A DNA stretch of 64,000 nt from UBA2588 sp002339805 (GCA_045562555.1 JBJKVO010000016.1:124001-188000), one strand, 5' to 3'; shown: positions 1-8,931, counted from the stretch's first letter. The notes: generated by a model not told the origin, from the letters alone. Program-made: numbers and translations.

Positions 1-831
1 TACTCCAATTGCATTTGGGCCAACATAAGAACCGATTGAAGGCCCAAAAGTAGTTTCCACGAGTTCAAGTCCGGGATAAGCTGCGATTAGTTGAGACTTG
101 AAAGCATCTTTTGTCCCTGGGTCTGTGTTGTAGATTAAAGCCGCGGAGGTTAATTTTCCCTGCTCTGCAATCAAACTGCTCATCTTTTCCAGGGACTGAT
201 TCAGACTCCGGCATTTTGCTATGGGGACTACTTCACCATCTTCCAAGGATAGAATGGGTTTTATGCGCAACATAGTACCCAATAGGGCTGAGGCTTTGCC
301 TATACGACCGCCTCTGTGTAAATATTCCAGGGTGTTGAGTGCAACATAAACTGTTGTTCTTCTTAGGGTGGTCTCGGCGTAACTAGCTAGGTCTTCCAAC
401 GATATATCGGGGTTGTTTGCTAGATGCTCAGCGGTAGCTAGGACTCCTAATGTTATGGGGACTGACGCTTTCAAAGAGTCCACCACTTTGATGCCTTGTT
501 CAGGACTCATGGAGAATGAGTCGGCCGCCTGTTCAGCTGAATTGCAGGTCCCGCTCAGTTTACTTGAGACGTGTATTGATAATATGGAGTGACCTGCTTC
601 TATGAGTTTTTCATATATATTTAAAAAGTCGGCGGGAGATGGTTGAGAGGTTTGCGGAATTTGCCCTTCTACAAACATTTTGTGATTGAATTCTTCACCT
701 GAAATTGTTACCCCATCTTTATATGTTTCATTACCAAACATTACATTTATGGGGATGATTTCTATATTGTGTTGTTCTGCTAACGAAGCAGGAAGATCTG
801 CACTAGTGTCAGTTATTATTTTGATACTCAT
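1..831 (-). CDS. fakB: DegV family fatty-acid-binding protein (FakB-like), 3' end cut by window
   Basis: Translating the minus strand from the ATG at 831 gives 277 residues open to the window edge. DegV proteins are about 280 residues, so only the last few are missing. The N-terminus reads MSIKIITDTSADLP, the typical DegV opening, and the C-terminal part contains a GPSIGSYVGPNAIGV-like stretch where the family has its HxGPGA-type end. DegV/FakB proteins hold a fatty acid in a buried pocket and present it to the kinase FakA. The gene starts 4 nt after the stop of the upstream kinase gene, and its Shine-Dalgarno GGAGT lies inside the end of that gene, so the two are almost certainly co-translated. 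The fatty-acid role rests on family and context. Confidence 0.88.
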   Translation of the reverse strand, partial: MSIKIITDTSADLPASLAEQHNIEIIPINVMFGNETYKDGVTISGEEFNHKMFVEGQIPQTSQPSPADFLNIYEKLIEAGHSILSIHVSSKLSGTCNSAEQAADSFSMSPEQGIKVVDSLKASVPITLGVLATAEHLANNPDISLEDLASYAETTLRRTTVYVALNTLEYLHRGGRIGKASALLGTMLRIKPILSLEDGEVVPIAKCRSLNQSLEKMSSLIAEQGKLTSAALIYNTDPGTKDAFKSQLIAAYPGLELVETTFGPSIGSYVGPNAIGV

Positions 832-835
832 AATG

Positions 836-2428
836 TTACTCCATTGTTATATAGTTTAAGATACCAGGGATTGACGTGTCGTGTATTTGAAGTTCGTAGT
901 CAGGAAAATCTGTAGCAATGCCGTGGATTTCCATGATTTCTGTGAGATGGTGTATGTTGCGGCCTAGATACACGGTGATTAAGGATTTAGGAAGGGGAGA
1001 GGCTGAAGTTATGGCCTTTTGTATTTCGTGTTTTAAATTCTCTGGCGTGGCGTCTGATTGTAAATTATCTGCAAATGTCATCATGGTAATTCCGTCAATG
1101 ATCTCCGATATGTCCGATATGTTAGTTTCTACCGTGACCTGCTCGTTGAAAAAGGTTGAAGCCATTAAAGCTTCAGGGAGGCTTTCTAGTGCGATAGTTG
1201 GTATTCCGAATGAATCTTGTATTGCCCTCAGCCATTTGGCTGTTTGTGATGATGTGGAAACTAGTAGGACTTGCGGGTGGGTTTGTAAATCACGTAATGC
1301 CTTTTCAACTCCACCAGGAGAAGGCATAAGGATAACAATATGGCCACCCTGCTCAAACATTTCGGCAGTTTTTGGATCTTCCGTGATAAAAGCCAGAGTT
1401 GGATTGGAGTGTTGCCCTACTTGGTTATCCATATCTTCCGTTGACTGTTCAACAAGGTCGAATTGTATTTGGAGGGCATTGAAAATAATCTCTGGATGTA
1501 AGGCATGGAAATGTATTTTACACATGCTTGGCGTTTGGGATACGACTAGTGAAGTGACTCCTTCGAAGGATTCTATGGTATTTTGAATTTCTTGTTTTGA
1601 GTCTGCAGCCTCACTAGAGATGAGCCCTTGACAGCAATATCCCCATTGTTCTGGTTGTATACCTTTAAGGTAATTGCTCAGAGCAGGTTCGTTAAAACGG
1701 GTAACGAAAGTTTCCAGCCACGGTATATACTCTTGCAGCATGGTTCCTTGAGAGTTGGTATTGTAGGTTGCAGCAAAGCTATATAGTAATACAGTTAGGC
1801 CCGCAGCCCCTGAGTCTATGACCTCAGCAGCCTGTAATTCAGGTAATGAGTTAGCTGTATTCTGAGTCTCCTGCCAGGCTGTTTTGGTAACTTCTTCCCA
1901 GAAAGAACTTAATTGCATGGTGCCTAGTGGCGGGTAATTGTTTATGTCACTGATAGATTTCATGACAGAGAGCATAGTTCCTTCTTTTGGTTCTCCAATG
2001 GATGCGTAGGCTTTTGTGTACCCTTTTTGGAATCCGTTGATCCAGGTTATGGGATTGTCCGCATGGCTCTTACTTAACTCAGATAGACATCCATGCAGAA
2101 AACTTGAGAGTATCACCCCGCTATTTCCTTTAGAATTCAAGAATATATTATCTGCAATATTCGATAAAAGATGCTCAGATGAAACTTGAGGGTCGCCTAT
2201 TAGGTCTATGCAACTGTTAACGGTCAGATACATGTTTGTACCGGTGTCACCATCCGGTACTGGGAATACATTTATATGATTGAGGGTAAGGCGTGCGAGG
2301 TCCAAGTTTGCGATTGCTTTCAGCATCATGTTTGGCATATATGTCGTCAATAATGTCAAATTAAGGTCCAAATATATGTTCTTATCAAGTACCAGTATAA
2401 TACAATATGGTCCTAATCTATCCGACAC
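836..2428 (-). CDS. fakA: Fatty acid kinase FakA-like protein (DhaL/DAK2 domain, YloV family)
   Basis: An N-terminal DhaL kinase domain carries NVFPVPDGDTGTN (residues 53-65 of the longest form), the Mg-ATP aspartate loop, followed by NSKGNSGV and the EGTMLSVMK and DSGAAGL segments seen in DAK2 proteins. The C-terminal half (from about 250) corresponds to the more variable FakA regulatory part. FakA phosphorylates fatty acids bound to FakB, feeding acyl-phosphate to phospholipid synthesis; the adjacent DegV gene supports this. The start is uncertain: the longest frame begins at a GTG (2428) inside a small inverted repeat, while an ATG at 2338 would leave only 22 residues before the nucleotide loop, shorter than usual. 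Neither has a clear ribosome site. The gene diverges from ruvB. Confidence 0.85.
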   Translation of the reverse strand: MSDRLGPYCIILVLDKNIYLDLNLTLLTTYMPNMMLKAIANLDLARLTLNHINVFPVPDGDTGTNMYLTVNSCIDLIGDPQVSSEHLLSNIADNIFLNSKGNSGVILSSFLHGCLSELSKSHADNPITWINGFQKGYTKAYASIGEPKEGTMLSVMKSISDINNYPPLGTMQLSSFWEEVTKTAWQETQNTANSLPELQAAEVIDSGAAGLTVLLYSFAATYNTNSQGTMLQEYIPWLETFVTRFNEPALSNYLKGIQPEQWGYCCQGLISSEAADSKQEIQNTIESFEGVTSLVVSQTPSMCKIHFHALHPEIIFNALQIQFDLVEQSTEDMDNQVGQHSNPTLAFITEDPKTAEMFEQGGHIVILMPSPGGVEKALRDLQTHPQVLLVSTSSQTAKWLRAIQDSFGIPTIALESLPEALMASTFFNEQVTVETNISDISEIIDGITMMTFADNLQSDATPENLKHEIQKAITSASPLPKSLITVYLGRNIHHLTEIMEIHGIATDFPDYELQIHDTSIPGILNYITME

Positions 2429-2437
2429 TCAGGTGTC
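2424..2437. promoter_or_regulatory. Inverted repeat in the fakA/ruvB divergent region
   Basis: GACAC-TCAG-GTGTC is a perfect 5-bp inverted repeat with a 4-nt centre, 15 nt upstream of the ruvB ATG and overlapping the most upstream fakA start candidate. A TATAAT-like hexamer lies about 25 bp upstream on the plus strand. It could be an operator shared by the two divergent genes, but a repeat this short also arises by chance. Confidence 0.25.
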
Positions 2438-2451
2438 AATAAAAGGGAATA

Positions 2452-3504
2452 ATGGTTTTTAGTGATTCAAATCCAGAAGAAAGAATCGTGGATGAGTCGT
2501 TGCGAGAAGGGGAGCAAACGTCGGAGTTCAGCCTTCGCCCGGCTCTGCTCAATGATTTTGTTGGGCAGAATATCATTAAAGAAAACGTTCAAATAGGATT
2601 AGAAGCCGCGAAATTAAGAGAAACTCCTTTGGATCACGTTATGCTTTATGGCCCTCCCGGCCTAGGCAAAACAACTTTGGCACATATTCTAGCCAACGAA
2701 ATGGGGGTTAATATCAAGATAACTTCTGGTCCAGCCATAGAAAGAGCCGGAGACATGGCCGCAATGCTTACTGGTCTTCAGGATGGAGATATTTTGTTCA
2801 TCGATGAAATTCATCGGTTAAATAAGGTTGTTGAAGAGGTATTGTACTCCGCGATGGAAGACTTCTTTTTATCTTGGGTCGTTGGTAAAGGGCTCGCTGC
2901 TCGCAACATCAATCTCAGGATCAATCCCTTTTGTTTGATCGGAGCAACCACCAGATTTTCTATGGTCAGCGCACCATTGCGTGACCGGTTCGGTTCTGTG
3001 TACAGATTAAACTATTACGATTTTGATGAAATGCAACAGGTATTAACAAGATCGGCGGACATATTAGATTGTGCTAGCAATCAAGAAGGTATTAAGCAAA
3101 TAGCCTTAAGATCTCGAGGGACTCCACGCATTGGCAATCGACTCCTGCGTAGAACCAGGGATTACGCAATTGTTAGGGCGGATGGAAATATTAATGAACA
3201 GGTCGCGAAAGATGCTTTGGATATGCTTCAAGTGGATGACCGAGGACTGGATCAAAGTGACCACGCGCTTCTAGAAAACCTTGTTGAGAAGTTTAATGGT
3301 GGCCCAGTTGGGTTAGATACTCTCGCTACGTCATTGAGTGAGGAATCGGATACAGTAATGGATGTATTGGAGCCATACTTGATGCAATTGGGGTTCTTGG
3401 AACGCACTCCACGGGGAAGAATTGCTACCAAGGCGGCTTACGACTATTTAGGTAAAACCTTTCCGGTTAAGACCGATGACCAAGGGCGTTTCGAGGGTTT
3501 GTAA
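2452..3504 (+). CDS. ruvB: Holliday junction branch migration DNA helicase RuvB
   Basis: At 350 residues this is the usual RuvB length. The Walker A motif GPPGLGKTT is at residues 67-75, Walker B with DEIH at 118-121, the sensor GATTR at 164-168, and the RDRFG stretch with the arginine finger at about 177-181. A C-terminal winged-helix segment (TPRGRIATKAAYDYLG) completes the AAA+ plus DNA-binding layout. RuvB is the hexameric motor that drives branch migration with RuvA and resolves junctions with RuvC. Neither partner is in the window. It is transcribed away from fakA, and its stop overlaps the -35 box of the promoter for the following operon. Confidence 0.97.
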   Translation: MVFSDSNPEERIVDESLREGEQTSEFSLRPALLNDFVGQNIIKENVQIGLEAAKLRETPLDHVMLYGPPGLGKTTLAHILANEMGVNIKITSGPAIERAGDMAAMLTGLQDGDILFIDEIHRLNKVVEEVLYSAMEDFFLSWVVGKGLAARNINLRINPFCLIGATTRFSMVSAPLRDRFGSVYRLNYYDFDEMQQVLTRSADILDCASNQEGIKQIALRSRGTPRIGNRLLRRTRDYAIVRADGNINEQVAKDALDMLQVDDRGLDQSDHALLENLVEKFNGGPVGLDTLATSLSEESDTVMDVLEPYLMQLGFLERTPRGRIATKAAYDYLGKTFPVKTDDQGRFEGL

Positions 3505-3527
3505 AAACCTATTGACCTCGGTACAAT
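3499..3527 (+). promoter_or_regulatory. Sigma-70-type promoter of the F420 operon
   Basis: TTGTAA (3499-3504) and TACAAT (3522-3527) are separated by 17 bp, followed by GAGGAG (3543-3548) and the ATG at 3556. The -35 box overlaps the ruvB stop codon. It is the only good promoter seen ahead of the six tightly packed genes 3556-8917. Confidence 0.5.
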
Positions 3528-3555
3528 CTAGACACAAACTACGAGGAGATTCCAT

Positions 3556-3879
3556 ATGATTTACGAATTGCGAATTTACGAGACCATTCCGGGCAAACTG
3601 GGAGATTTAAATAACAGATTCTCTACTCATACGGTGAACTTGTTCAAAAAACATGGAATCCATGTAGTGGGATTCTGGACCGAAGATATTGGAACTAGTA
3701 ACCAATTGGTGTATATGTTGGGGTTTGACAGCTTAGCGGATAGAGAAACCAAGTGGTCAAATTTCCAAAATGATGCAGACTGGCAAAGAATTCGTGCCGA
3801 GTCAGAGATTGACGGACCAATCAATGCCAGGGTTCGCAATATGATTTTAAGACCCACCGATTACTCCCCTATGCAGTAA
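3556..3879 (+). CDS. NIPSNAP family protein
   Basis: This 107-residue protein opens with MIYELRIYETIPGKLGDL and contains the KHGIHVVGFWTEDIG stretch and a late DADWQRIRAESE helix, typical of the NIPSNAP family (a dimeric ferredoxin-like alpha/beta-barrel fold). The molecular function is unknown in bacteria; such proteins often sit beside oxidoreductases. It has a strong GAGGAG ribosome site 7 nt before the ATG and is the first gene of the F420 operon; cofG follows after a single base. A role in F420 metabolism is suggested only by position. Confidence 0.85.
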   Translation: MIYELRIYETIPGKLGDLNNRFSTHTVNLFKKHGIHVVGFWTEDIGTSNQLVYMLGFDSLADRETKWSNFQNDADWQRIRAESEIDGPINARVRNMILRPTDYSPMQ

Positions 3880-3880
3880 T

Positions 3881-5101
3881 ATGAATACTTTTCCAGGATC
3901 CAGTATTGTTACTCATGTGGAGACCGCATTACAACAGTGGGAGAGCGGACGTGAGGGATGGCCTATAGACTCCGAAATGTGTAACCAAATAGGAGTTTTA
4001 GCGCAAAACGATATTGATACTGCCAGAGGATTAGCATGCAGTATTGCCCGAGCAGGCAAAGGTGACGTTATTTCCTTCTCTCCTAAAGTGTTTGTTCCTT
4101 TGACTCACTTGTGCCGAGATTACTGTGGGTATTGTACTTTTAGGAAAGACCCGGGGGAGCTGAGTGACCTATTCATGAATGTTGAGCAGGTAATGGAAGT
4201 AGTCAAAGCGGGACAACACGCGGGCTGTTTCGAAGCATTGTTTACCCTAGGTGAGAGACCAGAACTGAAATATAGAGAAGCTAAAGAATGGCTGGCCGAC
4301 AGAGGGTTCCGGAGCACGTTGGATTACTTGAGGCATATCTGCTCCGTGGTGAACGAACAATCCTCCCTCTTTCCGCATGCAAACCCGGGTACTATGAGCA
4401 GAAGGGAAATATTGAGTTTAAGAGAATCAAACGTGTCGATGGGATTGATGCTGGAGTCTACGTCCGAAAACTTGTTAGCTAGTGGAATGCCTCACGAGTT
4501 TGCTCCCAGCAAACGACCTCTTGCGAGACTCAAAACCTTAAGGAATGCGGGACAATTAAAGGTGCCTTTCACCACAGGGCTACTGATTGGGTTAGGAGAA
4601 CATCCATCCGACACGATTGAAGGGATTTTCGCCATAAAACAGATAAATGATTCTTATGGGCATATCCAAGAAGTTATTATTCAAAATTTTCGTGCCAAAC
4701 CAAGGACTCCTATGGAAGGAAAGGATCATGCCTCGCAAGATTATTTGTCATGGTCTTTAGTCTGCGCTCGGATTATTCTGGGTCCGGATGCGAATATACA
4801 GGTGCCCCCTAACTTGTCGCCTCACTCTTATCAAGACTACCTTGGGGATGGCATTAACGATTGGGGAGGTATCTCTCCTGTTACTTCCGACTACGTGAAT
4901 CCTGAAGCTAAATGGCCTACTATAAAAAGTTTAAAAGAAGCATGTGATCGTAATCATCTGACATTAAAGGCTAGATTTCCCGTGTACCCTGAATTCATGG
5001 ATCCAGAAAGAGGGTTCATTGAAGAAACTCTGTATGATAAAGTGAAAGAACAGAGTGATGAGGATGGGTATGTTAAAGGAGGACTGGAAAGATATGGATG
5101 A
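3881..5101 (+). CDS. cofG: 7,8-didemethyl-8-hydroxy-5-deazariboflavin synthase, subunit CofG
   Basis: A radical SAM protein of 406 residues with the cluster motif C78-x3-C82-x2-C85 (CRDYCGYC). CofG with CofH makes FO, the deazaflavin chromophore of coenzyme F420, from a ribityl-diaminouracil and tyrosine. Further family features are the NPGTMSRREI region (about 167-176), a LLIGLGEHPSDTIEG segment and a QEVIIQNFRAKP strand. The ATG follows the NIPSNAP stop by one base and has no clear Shine-Dalgarno of its own, which suggests translational coupling. The separate cofH gene directly downstream shows the two-gene arrangement rather than the fused FbiC found in actinobacteria. Confidence 0.96.
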   Translation: MNTFPGSSIVTHVETALQQWESGREGWPIDSEMCNQIGVLAQNDIDTARGLACSIARAGKGDVISFSPKVFVPLTHLCRDYCGYCTFRKDPGELSDLFMNVEQVMEVVKAGQHAGCFEALFTLGERPELKYREAKEWLADRGFRSTLDYLRHICSVVNEQSSLFPHANPGTMSRREILSLRESNVSMGLMLESTSENLLASGMPHEFAPSKRPLARLKTLRNAGQLKVPFTTGLLIGLGEHPSDTIEGIFAIKQINDSYGHIQEVIIQNFRAKPRTPMEGKDHASQDYLSWSLVCARIILGPDANIQVPPNLSPHSYQDYLGDGINDWGGISPVTSDYVNPEAKWPTIKSLKEACDRNHLTLKARFPVYPEFMDPERGFIEETLYDKVKEQSDEDGYVKGGLERYG

Positions 5102-6398
5102 CTATTTTGAAAAAATGAGATTCTCTAATCTATCTATGTTATTAAGCTCTATCCAACCGGATACAGCAAAAATATTGGATAAGGCTTTGTCTGGGAAAGA
5201 CATCTCTGCGGATGAGGCCTGTGTTCTTTTGAGTGCTACCGGTCAGGAATACTCCGCAACATGTGCCTCCGCCGATTTTTTGCGTGATGTCTCCAATGGC
5301 AAAATTGTGACATATGTTGTTAATCGAAATATCAATTTCACTAATGTTTGTATAAAAAGATGTGGATTCTGCGCGTTCAGCAGGGATTTCAGGCAAGAAC
5401 AGGGATATTTCCTACCTATCAACGAAATTATCAGAAGATCGCGCGAAGCCATGGATTATGGAGCCACAGAAGTTTGCATTCAGGCTGGTCTACCTCCTCA
5501 AATGGACGGAGATCTATATATAAATTTGTGTAAAGCCCTTAAAGACGAATTTCCTACTCTTCATATTCATGGGTTTTCTCCGGAAGAAGTACTGTATGGG
5601 TCGATCAGATCGAAAAGTACCATCAAGAGTTACTTGAAAAATCTTCAGGAAGCAGGAGTCGGAAGCCTTCCTGGCACATCTGCAGAAATTCTAGATCAGG
5701 AATTAAGGGATAGAATCTCTCCAGGGCGCATAAGTGTGGAAAATTGGACCGAAGTTATCACAACAGCCCACAAGTTGGGTATCCCGACAACTTCCACAAT
5801 TATGTTTGGTCATGTTGAGACTCATCAACATGTAAGTAACCACATAGCACTTCTCAGATCTATCCAGCAGGCAACGGGTGGGTTTACAGAGTTCGTCCCA
5901 TTAAGTTTCGTGCACAGCGAAGCGCCGATGTTTCTTCAAGATTCAGGACAAGGTATGAGGCAAGGACCTTCAGCTATGGAAGTAATGAAAGTTCATGCGG
6001 TTTCTCGGATAATGCTGAATAATTGGATTCCTAATATCCAGGCTTCATGGGTTAAGGAAGGTACCAAAATGTGCCAAATGCTTCTCAATGCGGGTGTCAA
6101 TGACCTTGGAGGAACCTTAATAAACGAGAGCATATCTACCTCAGCTGGAGCAGAATATGGGCAACTAATGCGCCCAGGTGAATTCAAGGATATGATAAGA
6201 GAAGCAGGCCGGATTCCCGCTGAACGTTTTACTAATTATCAAATCAAATCCGTTGATCTAGGATCGGAAACTCTAACAACTAAACTCGATGGAATAGGAG
6301 AAAATGTGGAACAAGTATTTGGTTCATATAATCTCCTTGTTAACGATCAAAATTTCAACTTTTCTCATCCCAAACAAAGAACTGCCGGCATTGAATAG
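5094..6398 (+). CDS. cofH: FO synthase subunit CofH (5-amino-6-(D-ribitylamino)uracil--tyrosine transferase)
   Basis: The radical SAM motif is C86-x3-C90-x2-C93 (CIKRCGFC). The sequence also has HIHGFSPEE, the GSLPGTSAEIL segment and the FVPLSFVHSEAPMF stretch typical of the CofH/MqnC/MqnE group. CofH joins tyrosine-derived carbon to the uracil substrate before CofG closes the deazaflavin ring. I place the start at the ATG at 5094, eleven bases after AGGAGG (5077-5082), overlapping the end of cofG. A GTG at 5055 would extend it by 13 residues but lies upstream of that ribosome site. The gene lies in the operon between cofG and cofD, which separates it from futalosine-pathway relatives. Confidence 0.95.
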   Translation: MDDYFEKMRFSNLSMLLSSIQPDTAKILDKALSGKDISADEACVLLSATGQEYSATCASADFLRDVSNGKIVTYVVNRNINFTNVCIKRCGFCAFSRDFRQEQGYFLPINEIIRRSREAMDYGATEVCIQAGLPPQMDGDLYINLCKALKDEFPTLHIHGFSPEEVLYGSIRSKSTIKSYLKNLQEAGVGSLPGTSAEILDQELRDRISPGRISVENWTEVITTAHKLGIPTTSTIMFGHVETHQHVSNHIALLRSIQQATGGFTEFVPLSFVHSEAPMFLQDSGQGMRQGPSAMEVMKVHAVSRIMLNNWIPNIQASWVKEGTKMCQMLLNAGVNDLGGTLINESISTSAGAEYGQLMRPGEFKDMIREAGRIPAERFTNYQIKSVDLGSETLTTKLDGIGENVEQVFGSYNLLVNDQNFNFSHPKQRTAGIE

Positions 6399-7338
6399 AG
6401 CTGTTAATCGTAAGATTGTGACCTTGACAGGTGGCGTGGGTGGAACAAAGCTTATTCATGGGCTCGCTGCCACAGTTGCCCCAGAAGACCTATGTTGTAT
6501 TGTAAACATAGGTGACGATGATGTGTTTCATGGTTTGAATATTTCTCCCGATTTGGATACCGTGATGTACACCTTGGCAGGAATGTCTGATTCCGAGAAA
6601 GGATGGGGCCTTATGGGAGAAACTTTTAATGCTCTAGATAGTCTTGGGGTCCTAGGGGAAGATACGTGGTTTAATATAGGCGATAAAGACATAGCGACTC
6701 ATCTTGTTAGGACAAGATTGTTGAACGAAGGGCTGAGCTTAACTGAAGTAACCAGATATCTATGTTCCAGGCTCGGAGTAGAGGTTGATATAATGCCAGT
6801 GAGTAACGACATGGTGGCCACAGTACTGAATAATGAACATGAATCTCTGAGTATGCAGGAATACTTCGTGAGAGATAGAAACAGTCCGAATATAACTTCG
6901 ATAGAATACCAAGAGAAAGGAGCAAAGCTTTCACAAGAGAGCCGTCAAGCGATCGAACGAGCAGACCTTGTAATCATATGCCCTTCCAACCCGTTGCTGA
7001 GCATAGCGCCAATGCTTGCTGTCAGAGAGCTAAGAGATGTCTTGATTCGGCATAAAGACAAAACTTTATGTGTCAGTCCACTAATTGGCAAAAAATCGAT
7101 CACAGGCCCCGCTGGGAAACTGATGACTCAACTTGGTATGGAAAGCGACGTTTTAGGGCTTGGGAGATTCTATCAAAATATATGCTCTACAATAGTGATA
7201 GATAATTCAGATGCTGATACTGAATCGGGTTTAGTTGACCTCGGGTTTTCTGTTATTATGCTTCCCATAATCATGAGTAATGACGAACAAAAAAAAGCAT
7301 TGGCTGAGTCCATACTATTAGGAACGTTGCATGAATGA
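6391..7338 (+). CDS. cofD: 2-phospho-L-lactate transferase CofD (F420-0 synthesis)
   Basis: CofD transfers the phospholactyl (or phosphoenolpyruvyl) group from its guanylated form onto FO. The nucleotide-binding start TLTGGVGGTKL, the VNIGDDD stretch, PDLDTVMYTLAG, NIGDKDIATHL, CPSNPLLSIAPML and SPLIGKKSITGPAG are all clear family blocks. The start is ambiguous. The open frame reaches an ATG at 6304, but that would overlap cofH by 95 bases with a non-conserved leader. I prefer the TTG at 6391, which overlaps the cofH stop and leaves a short normal N-terminus. The gene overlaps cofC by 8 bases. Confidence 0.93.
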   Translation: MNRAVNRKIVTLTGGVGGTKLIHGLAATVAPEDLCCIVNIGDDDVFHGLNISPDLDTVMYTLAGMSDSEKGWGLMGETFNALDSLGVLGEDTWFNIGDKDIATHLVRTRLLNEGLSLTEVTRYLCSRLGVEVDIMPVSNDMVATVLNNEHESLSMQEYFVRDRNSPNITSIEYQEKGAKLSQESRQAIERADLVIICPSNPLLSIAPMLAVRELRDVLIRHKDKTLCVSPLIGKKSITGPAGKLMTQLGMESDVLGLGRFYQNICSTIVIDNSDADTESGLVDLGFSVIMLPIIMSNDEQKKALAESILLGTLHE

Positions 7339-7972
7339 ACACGGCGGTCTTACCGCAGTAATCCCTATGAAACCATTGATAGATGGCAAATCCCGCCTTG
7401 CGGGAGTGTTTACCGATGAACAGAGGGGAGATCTTGTCATCGGCATGCTTACTACAGTGATTGACGCTATCAAAGGGGCTGGAGTGGACAGTTTCATAAT
7501 TGTAGGCGGAGACGAAAGAGTTGCTAAGGTGGGTGAAGAAACTGGAGGTAAGTGGATTCAAGATCCAGGCACAGATCTGAACGATACTTTAAAAACCGTG
7601 TTTGCTCAAATTTTGAACTCTGGCCAATCCGCGCTGTTCTTAGCCGGCGATTTGCCGTTCTTGAAGTCAGCTGATGTCTATAGTTTGATAAGAACAAGCG
7701 GCAATCAAAAGAATATTGCTTTGGCTCCTGCGAAAAAAGACGGGGGAACCAATGGGATATTGGTCCCTCCGGGCATTGAATTTGAACCTCAAATGGGACA
7801 GCGAAGTTTTGCCAAACATTTGGCACAGGCTGCTGCTGCTGAAAAATCTGTAGCAATAGAAACGAGTGATGGGCTAGGATGCGACTTAGACACCACTGAT
7901 GACTTAAACGCATATGTATACATGGAACCTGGGCTGCTCGAACGTTTGTACCAACAGGCTGCCCCGTATTAA
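7331..7972 (+). CDS. cofC: 2-phospho-L-lactate (or phosphoenolpyruvate) guanylyltransferase CofC/FbiD
   Basis: A 213-residue nucleotidyltransferase. It begins with TAVIPMKPLIDGKSRLAG (the substrate-binding start of CofC, with the KSRL loop), then has LAGDLPFL for the metal aspartate, a KKDGGTNGIL loop and a C-terminal DLDTTDDL. It activates phospholactate or phosphoenolpyruvate with GTP for transfer to FO by CofD. Which acid is used cannot be told from sequence alone; bacteria related to actinobacteria use phosphoenolpyruvate. The start overlaps the last 8 bases of cofD. No cofE gamma-glutamyl ligase lies in this window, so tail extension must be encoded elsewhere. Confidence 0.92.
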   Translation: MNEHGGLTAVIPMKPLIDGKSRLAGVFTDEQRGDLVIGMLTTVIDAIKGAGVDSFIIVGGDERVAKVGEETGGKWIQDPGTDLNDTLKTVFAQILNSGQSALFLAGDLPFLKSADVYSLIRTSGNQKNIALAPAKKDGGTNGILVPPGIEFEPQMGQRSFAKHLAQAAAAEKSVAIETSDGLGCDLDTTDDLNAYVYMEPGLLERLYQQAAPY

Positions 7973-7975
7973 TCG

Positions 7976-8917
7976 ATGAGTAAAATAGGGATATTACTAC
8001 CAACCAGGGGTGCTTTGTTTGAACATGATGCGATTACCGCTTGGAAGCTGATTACAGAAATGGTAATGATATGCGAAGAGTCTGACATAAATTCTGTATG
8101 GGTTGGAGATTCTCTATCTGCCAAACCTCGGTTTGAACCCCTAACAATCTTAGGAGCAATCGCAGGGATAACCAATAGGGTGAGTATTGGCACTTCAGTA
8201 TTGCTTCCTACTTTAAGGAACCCAGGTCATTTGCTGCAAACGGTCAACACTGTGAATAGTATCAGTGGAGGGAGGCTGATCTTAGGGCTAGGAATGGGCG
8301 GAGCATTTAATGATGCGCAGAAACAAGAGTGGACCAATGCAGGAATTGATTACAGGACACGAAGAGCTAGATTTGAGGAAATATTGCAAATAATTGATCT
8401 GTCCCGGAATAATGACTATGTCAACTTCGAAGGTCAATATTACAAATTGTCCGGAATGGACTTAGTCCAACGCTCGAAAATAGATTACAAAGTGATAATT
8501 GCGGCACATGCTCGGCATAAATTAAACAAACAGTTCGCTCGCGCCGCTAAATATGGAGATGGATTTATTTCTATCACTGATACTCCTACCCAATTGGGCG
8601 AAGGATGCCAATTGTTTGAATCGTTCCTAAAGAACGAAGAGCTTCAACAATCCAAGGAGAAGGTCATGTACATCACGGTAAACATTTCGGACGATGAACA
8701 TGATTCTCAAAGAGACGCTGAAAATTTTTTAATACAATATTATGGTGCGAATATATGGGGTGATAGTTGGGGGCCGTTTGGGAGCCCGAAGAAAATAATT
8801 GATCGCGTTCGAGATTATTACTCTAACGGCGCTACGACGGTGATAGTGAGATTTGCTTCTGCAGATCAAGTCAATCAGTTAAGAAGATTCAAAAATGAGA
8901 TTTTGCCAAATATATAA
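7976..8917 (+). CDS. LLM-class (luciferase-like) F420-dependent oxidoreductase
   Basis: A 313-residue bacterial-luciferase-fold TIM barrel. It has VWVGDSL near residue 42, a TNRVSIGTSVLLPTLRNP segment (about 65-82), and LQTVNTVNSISGGRLILGLGMGG (about 88-110), the classic LLM block before the cofactor region. LLM enzymes use F420 or FMN. Because this gene begins 3 bases after cofC in the same operon, F420 is the likely cofactor. The C-terminus contains the WGPFGSPKKIIDRV segment that closes the barrel in the family. The substrate is unknown. Having an F420-using enzyme co-transcribed with the cofactor pathway suggests matched supply and use. Confidence 0.88.
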   Translation: MSKIGILLPTRGALFEHDAITAWKLITEMVMICEESDINSVWVGDSLSAKPRFEPLTILGAIAGITNRVSIGTSVLLPTLRNPGHLLQTVNTVNSISGGRLILGLGMGGAFNDAQKQEWTNAGIDYRTRRARFEEILQIIDLSRNNDYVNFEGQYYKLSGMDLVQRSKIDYKVIIAAHARHKLNKQFARAAKYGDGFISITDTPTQLGEGCQLFESFLKNEELQQSKEKVMYITVNISDDEHDSQRDAENFLIQYYGANIWGDSWGPFGSPKKIIDRVRDYYSNGATTVIVRFASADQVNQLRRFKNEILPNI

Positions 8918-8931
8918 GCCACTACTACAAT
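8903..8931 (+). promoter_or_regulatory. Promoter of fabI
   Basis: TTGCCA (8903-8908) and TACAAT (8926-8931) with exact 17-bp spacing, overlapping the end of the LLM gene. It is followed by AGGAG (8949-8953) and the GTG start at 8961. The match suggests fabI is expressed independently of the F420 operon. Confidence 0.5.

Noticed and set aside
918..1586. A 222-codon open frame on the plus strand antisense to fakA
   Set aside because: It is a shadow of the conserved kinase gene. It has no ribosome site, no family features and an odd composition.
5055..5093. GTG at 5055 as the cofH start
   Set aside because: It lies upstream of the AGGAGG at 5077-5082 that serves the ATG at 5094, and the added residues are not conserved in type.
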